Assembly: GCA_919902965.1 (NCBI GenBank) | Contig: CAKKSJ010000090.1 | Span: forward strand, 2,582 to 11,967 | Source: Burkholderiales bacterium | GTDB lineage: Bacteria; Pseudomonadota; Gammaproteobacteria; Burkholderiales; SG8-39 | Direction of reading: 5' to 3' | DNA length: 9,386 bases | Part shown: positions 5,409-9,386 of the stretch, piece by piece | Layout: the number at the start of each line of letters is the position of its first letter | Numbering within the stretch: position 1 is the first letter of the stretch | Program-made: the position numbers and the translations under genes | The notes under the pieces: model-generated | What the model was told of the DNA's origin: nothing | Databases searched by the model: none | The model's input: the letters and a program-made list of their open reading frames with translations, nothing else

Positions 5409-7712
5409 ATGATTTCAACGACTGATCACAGCTTCAATCGGTCTTCCGCCTTACCTGATTTTTGGCATGCGGGACTGGCTGCACGGCTGAACGAGGGGGA
5501 AAGCGTTCAGGCCTGGCTGGAGCTCGATCTGGACGCCGGGCTGCGCTTTTCCAGGGAATTGGTGGCGCTGACTGACCGACGTCTGCTCGCCCGTCAGCCC
5601 GGGGAGCCGGAATGGCGGGATTGGTTTTTCAGGCCGGGACTGCGTCTGGCACATAAGGATCACGCCGGGGTCGGCACGCTGGAACTGCATGACGAAGCAT
5701 CCTGTCTCGCCAGTTGGCGTTACACCATAGGTCAGAATCCCGCCACGCTGCGGCTGGTCGACGCATTCGAGCGGCAAACACGAAGCTATCTTTCGGGCCG
5801 GCCCGTCGAGCGCCCCGCAGAAGACTTCTGTCCCAAGTGCCATAGCCTGCTGAACAACGGCGACGAGGAATGCCCGGTCTGCGCGCGCGAGATTCACACA
5901 CCGCCCTCGGCGCGCACGCTGCTGCGTCTGTGGCGATTCGCCCAGCCCTATCGCTGGCCGCTGTTCTGGGGATTCGTCCTCACCCTGCTCTCGACGGCAG
6001 CCGCCATGGTGCCGCCCTACCTGAGCATGCCGCTGATGGACGATGTGCTGATTCCCTTCCAGAACGGCAGGCCCATCGATGCCGGCCAGGTCATGCTGCT
6101 GCTGGGCGGCCTGCTCGGCGCCGCTGTGCTGGCCTGGGGTCTGGGCTGGGTGAAAACCTACATCCTCTCTCTGGTGGCGGAGCATATCGGCTCGGATCTG
6201 CGCACCACTACGTTCGACCACCTCATGGGCCTCTCGCTCGAATATTACGGCGGCAAGCGCACCGGCGATTTGATGGCGCGGATCGGATCGGAATCCGACC
6301 GCATCTGTCAGTTCCTCTCGGTGCATGTGCTCGACTTCGCAACCGACGTGCTGATGATCGCCATGACCGCGGTCATCCTGTTTTACATCAGCCCCTGGCT
6401 GGCGCTGGTCACGCTGCTGCCGCTGCCCTTCATTGCCTGGATGATCCAGTCGGTGCGCGAGCGGCTGCGCAGCGGTTTCGAAAAGGCCGACCGCATCTGG
6501 TCCGAGATCTCGAACGTGCTGGCCGATACCATTCCCGGTATCCGGGTAGTGAAAGCCTTCGCCCAGGAGGCCCGCGAAACCCAGCGCTTCCGCGCCGCCA
6601 ACGCCATCAATCTGACGGTAAACGACCGGGTCAACCGCATCTGGTCGCTGTTTACGCCGACCGTGACCCTGCTTACCGAGATCGGCCTGCTCGTCGTCTG
6701 GGCCTTCGGCATCTGGCAGGTGTCGAAGAACGAGATTACCGTGGGCGTGCTGACGGCCTTCCTCGCTTACATCACGCGCTTCTACACGCGCCTGGAAACC
6801 ATGAGCTACATCGTCTCCACGACGCAGCGCGCCGCCACCGGCGCCAAACGCCTGTTCGACATCCTCGACCATGTTTCCAGCGTGCCGGAACCTGCCCATC
6901 CTGTCCGCCTCGAGCAGGTAAAAGGTCGCATCGAGATCCGCGATGTCGGCTTTCGTTATGGCAACCGCGCAGTGCTGAGCGGTGTCGATTTCAGCGTGGA
7001 GCCGGGCGAAATGATAGGCTTGGTCGGCCATAGCGGCTCGGGCAAGAGTACGCTGGTGAACCTCATCTGCCGCTTTTACGATGTAACGGAAGGCGCGATC
7101 CGCCTCGACGGTACCGATGTGCGCTCCCTGGCGGTGGCCGATTACCGGCGCAACATCGGCCTGGTGCTGCAGGAGCCCTTCCTGTTCTACGGCACGGTCG
7201 CCGACAACATCGCCTATGGCAAGCCGGGCGCGTCCCGTCAGGAAATCGTCGCCGCCGCGCGCGCTGCGCACGCGCACGAGTTCATCCTGCGCCTGCCGCA
7301 AGGCTACGATTCCCTGGTCGGCGAGCGCGGCCAGGGGCTGTCCGGCGGCGAGCGCCAGCGCGTCTCCATCGCCCGCGCCCTGCTCATCGATCCGCGCATG
7401 CTCATCCTCGACGAGGCCACCTCTTCGGTGGATACCGAAACGGAAAAAGAAATCCAGAAGGCGCTGGACAACCTGGTGCGCGGACGCACCACCATCGCCA
7501 TCGCCCACCGCCTGTCCACGCTGCGGCGCGCCGATCGCCTGGTGGTGCTCGACCGCGGCCGCATTGTCGAGACAGGCAGTCACGACGAACTGATGGCGCG
7601 TGTAGGCGCCTACCACCGCCTCTATGAAGCCCAGGCGCGCAACATCGACGTCGACCTGGACGAATCCAGCGAGCCCGTGTGGAAGCTTGAGCACAAGACC
7701 AAGGAGGTTTGA
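5409..7712 (+). CDS. ABC exporter (fused membrane and ATPase domains) with N-terminal PH-like domain and zinc ribbon, linked to cyanophycin genes
   Basis: This 767-residue inner-membrane protein joins four parts. Residues 1-137 look like a bacterial PH-like domain (LVALTDRRLLA at 51-61). Residues 141-158 form a zinc ribbon (CPKC...CPVC). Residues 180-470 form an ABC exporter membrane domain, with hydrophobic segments near 183-203, 227-247, 309-327, 329-346, 418-437 and 445-460. Residues 505-740 form the ATPase: Walker A GHSGSGKST 540-548, Q-loop Gln588, signature LSGGERQ 644-650, Walker B MLILDE 664-669 and H-loop His700. It has the half-transporter layout and should work as a homodimer. The ATPase looks fully active. 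The ATG at 5409 is fixed by a TAA just upstream in frame; it has no evident Shine-Dalgarno. The substrate is unknown. ABC proteins of this layout, with a DUF1854 partner, recur beside cphA genes and I recall them being labelled cyanophycin metabolism-associated. The direction of transport is inferred only from the fold. Confidence 0.9.
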   Translation: MISTTDHSFNRSSALPDFWHAGLAARLNEGESVQAWLELDLDAGLRFSRELVALTDRRLLARQPGEPEWRDWFFRPGLRLAHKDHAGVGTLELHDEASCLASWRYTIGQNPATLRLVDAFERQTRSYLSGRPVERPAEDFCPKCHSLLNNGDEECPVCAREIHTPPSARTLLRLWRFAQPYRWPLFWGFVLTLLSTAAAMVPPYLSMPLMDDVLIPFQNGRPIDAGQVMLLLGGLLGAAVLAWGLGWVKTYILSLVAEHIGSDLRTTTFDHLMGLSLEYYGGKRTGDLMARIGSESDRICQFLSVHVLDFATDVLMIAMTAVILFYISPWLALVTLLPLPFIAWMIQSVRERLRSGFEKADRIWSEISNVLADTIPGIRVVKAFAQEARETQRFRAANAINLTVNDRVNRIWSLFTPTVTLLTEIGLLVVWAFGIWQVSKNEITVGVLTAFLAYITRFYTRLETMSYIVSTTQRAATGAKRLFDILDHVSSVPEPAHPVRLEQVKGRIEIRDVGFRYGNRAVLSGVDFSVEPGEMIGLVGHSGSGKSTLVNLICRFYDVTEGAIRLDGTDVRSLAVADYRRNIGLVLQEPFLFYGTVADNIAYGKPGASRQEIVAAARAAHAHEFILRLPQGYDSLVGERGQGLSGGERQRVSIARALLIDPRMLILDEATSSVDTETEKEIQKALDNLVRGRTTIAIAHRLSTLRRADRLVVLDRGRIVETGSHDELMARVGAYHRLYEAQARNIDVDLDESSEPVWKLEHKTKEV
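7702..7707 (+). promoter_or_regulatory. Strong ribosome binding site of the DUF1854 gene
   Basis: A perfect AGGAGG lies inside the last codons of the ABC gene, 4 bases before the ATG at 7712. It shows that 7712, and not the TTG at 7709, is the start, and it implies translational coupling of the two genes. Confidence 0.8.
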
Positions 7713-8182
7713 TGACGACGCCGGATTTCCAATTGACGCGCAATGTCCGCGGCCGGCTGCTGTTGACCGGCGCCGACGGCTCTGCCTGCGAAGGCGTCGC
7801 GCCGGTGCGCGCATTCCCCATCTCGGCACCCGGCGAGGGAATCTCACTGCTTAGCCCCGATGGCCGCGAAGCCGGCTGGATCGAGCGCCTCGACTTGCTG
7901 CCCGAGGCGCTGCGCCAGTTGGTGGAGGAAGAACTCGCCCGGCGCGAATTCATGCCGGAGATCCTAGGCATCCACGCGGTCTCCAGTTTCGCCACGCCCA
8001 GCACCTGGAAGATAAGCACCGACCGCGGCGCGACCACCCTGGTCCTGTGGGGCGAGGAGGGCATCCGCCGCATCGACAAATCCGGCCTGCTGATCGAAGA
8101 CAGCCAGGGCATTCACTTCCTGGTGCGCGATATCAAGGCGCTCGACAGCGCCAGCCGCCGCTTGCTCGACCGCTTTCTGTGA
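7712..8182 (+). CDS. DUF1854 family protein, partner of the ABC exporter
   Basis: This 156-residue cytoplasmic-looking protein has no signal peptide or membrane segment. It matches the DUF1854 pattern: a central block VAPVRAFPISAPGEGISLL followed by GREAGWIERLDLLP, the acidic helix VEEELARREFMPEI, then WKISTDRGATTLVLW and a C-terminal IKALDSASRRLLDRFL. The function of the family is unknown. Its ATG shares one base with the TGA of the ABC gene (TGATG), so it is probably made in fixed ratio with the exporter and may bind it or its cargo. The conserved Asp-Arg-Gly and leucine-rich C-terminal blocks would be the places to test. No catalytic motif is recognisable. The family call is firm; the role is inference from coupling and from the neighbouring cph genes. 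Confidence 0.85.
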   Translation: MTTPDFQLTRNVRGRLLLTGADGSACEGVAPVRAFPISAPGEGISLLSPDGREAGWIERLDLLPEALRQLVEEELARREFMPEILGIHAVSSFATPSTWKISTDRGATTLVLWGEEGIRRIDKSGLLIEDSQGIHFLVRDIKALDSASRRLLDRFL

Positions 8183-8261
8183 TCCGCGCTGCGCCACAGA
8201 TGGATTCCCCACCCCTGAGCGCATGCCAGGCTCAAGCAAAGCCGGCGGCGAAATCCCGGCC

Positions 8262-9326
8262 ATGTCCGAAGTAGCCGCAAACGACGAATGCGCCGCGCTC
8301 GCCTTGCGCATCAAGGCCTGGGGGCGTGAACTCGGATTCCAGGCGGTAGGCATCGCCGACACCAATCTCGGCGCCGCGGAAGCCCGGCTTGCCGAATGGC
8401 TCGCCGCGGGTTTCCACGGCGAGATGGACTATATGGCGAGGCACGGTTCGAAACGCGCGCGCCCGGCGGAACTCCGACCCGGGACGCTACGGGTAATCAG
8501 TGCGCGCATGGATTACCAGCCGCGCGCACAGGCGGGCTGGTCAGTGATCGACGCTCCCGACAAGGCTTACATCGCGCGCTACGCCACCGGCCGCGACTAC
8601 CACAAGCTGCTGCGCAGCCGGCTTGCGCGGCTGATTCAACGCATCGAACACGAAGTCGGCGCTTTCGGCCATCGCGTGTTTAGCGACTCAGCCCCGGTGA
8701 TGGAGGTGGAACTTGCCGCAAAAAGCGGTCTGGGCTGGCGCGGCAAGCACACGCTGCTGCTTGCACGCGACGCCGGTTCGTATTTTTTTCTGGGCGAAAT
8801 CTACACCGATCTGCCGCTGCCGGTGGACGCGCCAGTCGCAGATCATTGTGGAACCTGCAGCAAGTGCCTGGCTGTCTGCCCCACCGGCGCCATCACCGCC
8901 CCCTACCGGGTCGACGCGAGGCGCTGTATTTCCTATCTCACCATCGAACTGAAAGGCGCCATTCCGATCGAGCTGCGGCCACTGATCGGCAATCGCGTCT
9001 ATGGCTGCGACGACTGCCAGCTTGCCTGCCCGTGGAATCGCTACGCGCAAATCAGCAGCGAGCCGGATTTCCGCGTGCGTCACGGACTGGATCAGGCGCA
9101 ACTCGCCGAGCTTTTCGCTTGGAGCGAGAGCCGGTTTCGTGAACGCATGGCCGGCAGCGCCATACACCGCATCGGTTTCGAGCGCTGGTCGCGCAACCTC
9201 GCCGTGGGGCTGGGCAATGCACCCGGTAGCGTGGCGGTGCTCGACGCGCTAAGGTCACGCGTCGAAGACCCTTCGCCGCTGGTGCGCGAACACGTTGTCT
9301 GGGCGATGCAGCGGCATGGTATTTAG
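8262..9326 (+). CDS. queG: Epoxyqueuosine reductase QueG
   Basis: QueG carries out the last step of queuosine synthesis: the cobalamin- and iron-sulfur-dependent reduction of epoxyqueuosine to queuosine in tRNAs with GUN anticodons, in the cytoplasm. With the start at 8262 (354 residues), the conserved N-terminal block IKAWGRELGFQAVGIAD is at 17-33 and RYATGRDYHKLL at 106-117. FSDSAPVMEVELA at 140-152 carries Asp142, which aligns with the proposed proton donor. Two [4Fe-4S] sites are complete: Cys196, Cys199, Cys202, Cys206, and Cys222, Cys249, Cys252, Cys256. The C-terminus (about 310-350) is HEAT-like, as expected for tRNA binding. An in-frame ATG at 8223 would add 13 residues; I prefer 8262 because it agrees better with the length of the E. 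coli N-terminus, though neither start has a clear Shine-Dalgarno. It follows the DUF1854 gene by 79 bp (40 bp if 8223 is used) and may be co-transcribed, but its function is unrelated. Confidence 0.96.
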   Translation: MSEVAANDECAALALRIKAWGRELGFQAVGIADTNLGAAEARLAEWLAAGFHGEMDYMARHGSKRARPAELRPGTLRVISARMDYQPRAQAGWSVIDAPDKAYIARYATGRDYHKLLRSRLARLIQRIEHEVGAFGHRVFSDSAPVMEVELAAKSGLGWRGKHTLLLARDAGSYFFLGEIYTDLPLPVDAPVADHCGTCSKCLAVCPTGAITAPYRVDARRCISYLTIELKGAIPIELRPLIGNRVYGCDDCQLACPWNRYAQISSEPDFRVRHGLDQAQLAELFAWSESRFRERMAGSAIHRIGFERWSRNLAVGLGNAPGSVAVLDALRSRVEDPSPLVREHVVWAMQRHGI

Positions 9327-9336
9327 CCGATTGTGT

Positions 9337-9378
9337 GGCGATTCTTGCGCGGACGGCGTCCCGTCCGCGCGGATCGCC
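9337..9378 (+). terminator. Strong hairpin downstream of queG, possible terminator without a T-run
   Basis: Perfect 10-base arms, GCGCGGACGG (9347-9356) and CCGTCCGCGC (9361-9370), enclose a 4-base loop. An outer pair, GGCGAT (9337-9342) and ATCGCC (9373-9378), extends the stem across a small internal loop. It begins 10 bases after the queG stop. No T-run follows within the window, so it is not a textbook intrinsic terminator; it may be an RNA 3'-end stabiliser, a Rho-assisted end or part of an intergenic repeat. Confidence 0.5.
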
Positions 9379-9386
9379 GATTACGC

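Noticed and set aside
7709..7711. TTG at 7709 as the start of the DUF1854 gene
   Set aside because: It would leave only one base after the AGGAGG; the ATG at 7712 is better placed and overlaps the upstream stop in the usual coupled manner.
5451..7847. A 798-codon minus-strand open frame opposite the ABC exporter
   Set aside because: The plus strand carries all ABC motifs in order, and the minus-strand translation shows no family pattern; it is a compositional shadow.
1..9386. CRISPR arrays, tRNA or rRNA genes, insertion sequences, cyanophycinase gene
   Set aside because: I saw no regularly spaced repeats, no tRNA-like or rRNA sequence, no transposase frame and no cyanophycinase (cphB-like) frame in the window.

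Overview
The window reads as a chromosomal segment of a GC-rich proteobacterium, most likely a betaproteobacterium. The evidence is high GC with GC-rich third positions, two adjacent non-cyanobacterial cyanophycin synthetase genes, a queG very similar in sequence pattern to the proteobacterial form, and an apparent tsaE start at the left edge. The genus cannot be told from the sequence alone.

Layout. Bases 1-56 (minus) look like the first codons of tsaE, cut by the window edge. Bases 57-269 hold no gene. Bases 270-2924 (minus) encode the full-length type of cyanophycin synthetase (CphA), but the frame carries a TAA stop at 2568-2570. This leaves a 118-residue N-terminal piece (2568-2924) and a 741-codon ATP-grasp plus Mur-ligase piece (270-2495). 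Bases 2964-5183 (minus) encode a second, shorter paralogue (CphA'), whose Mur-ligase half is degenerate and truncated. A 225-bp divergent control region (5184-5408) follows, rich in short dyads. On the plus strand come an ABC exporter with an N-terminal PH-like domain and zinc ribbon (5409-7712), a DUF1854 protein translationally coupled to it (7712-8182), and epoxyqueuosine reductase queG (8262-9326). A strong hairpin lies after queG (9337-9378).

How it fits together. CphA enzymes polymerise Asp and Arg into cyanophycin, a nitrogen storage polymer. The divergent ABC exporter and DUF1854 pair has no proven role, but its position back to back with cphA' and cphA suggests a part in the same physiology. 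tsaE and queG are tRNA-modification genes unrelated to cyanophycin, so the cyanophycin/ABC block looks like a cassette lying between two housekeeping genes.

The most notable points are the in-frame stop in cphA, the reciprocal loss of active sites between the two synthetases (CphA' keeps the N-domain HxxEH motif but has lost the Mur P-loop, while CphA shows the reverse), and the unexplained exporter/DUF1854 pair.
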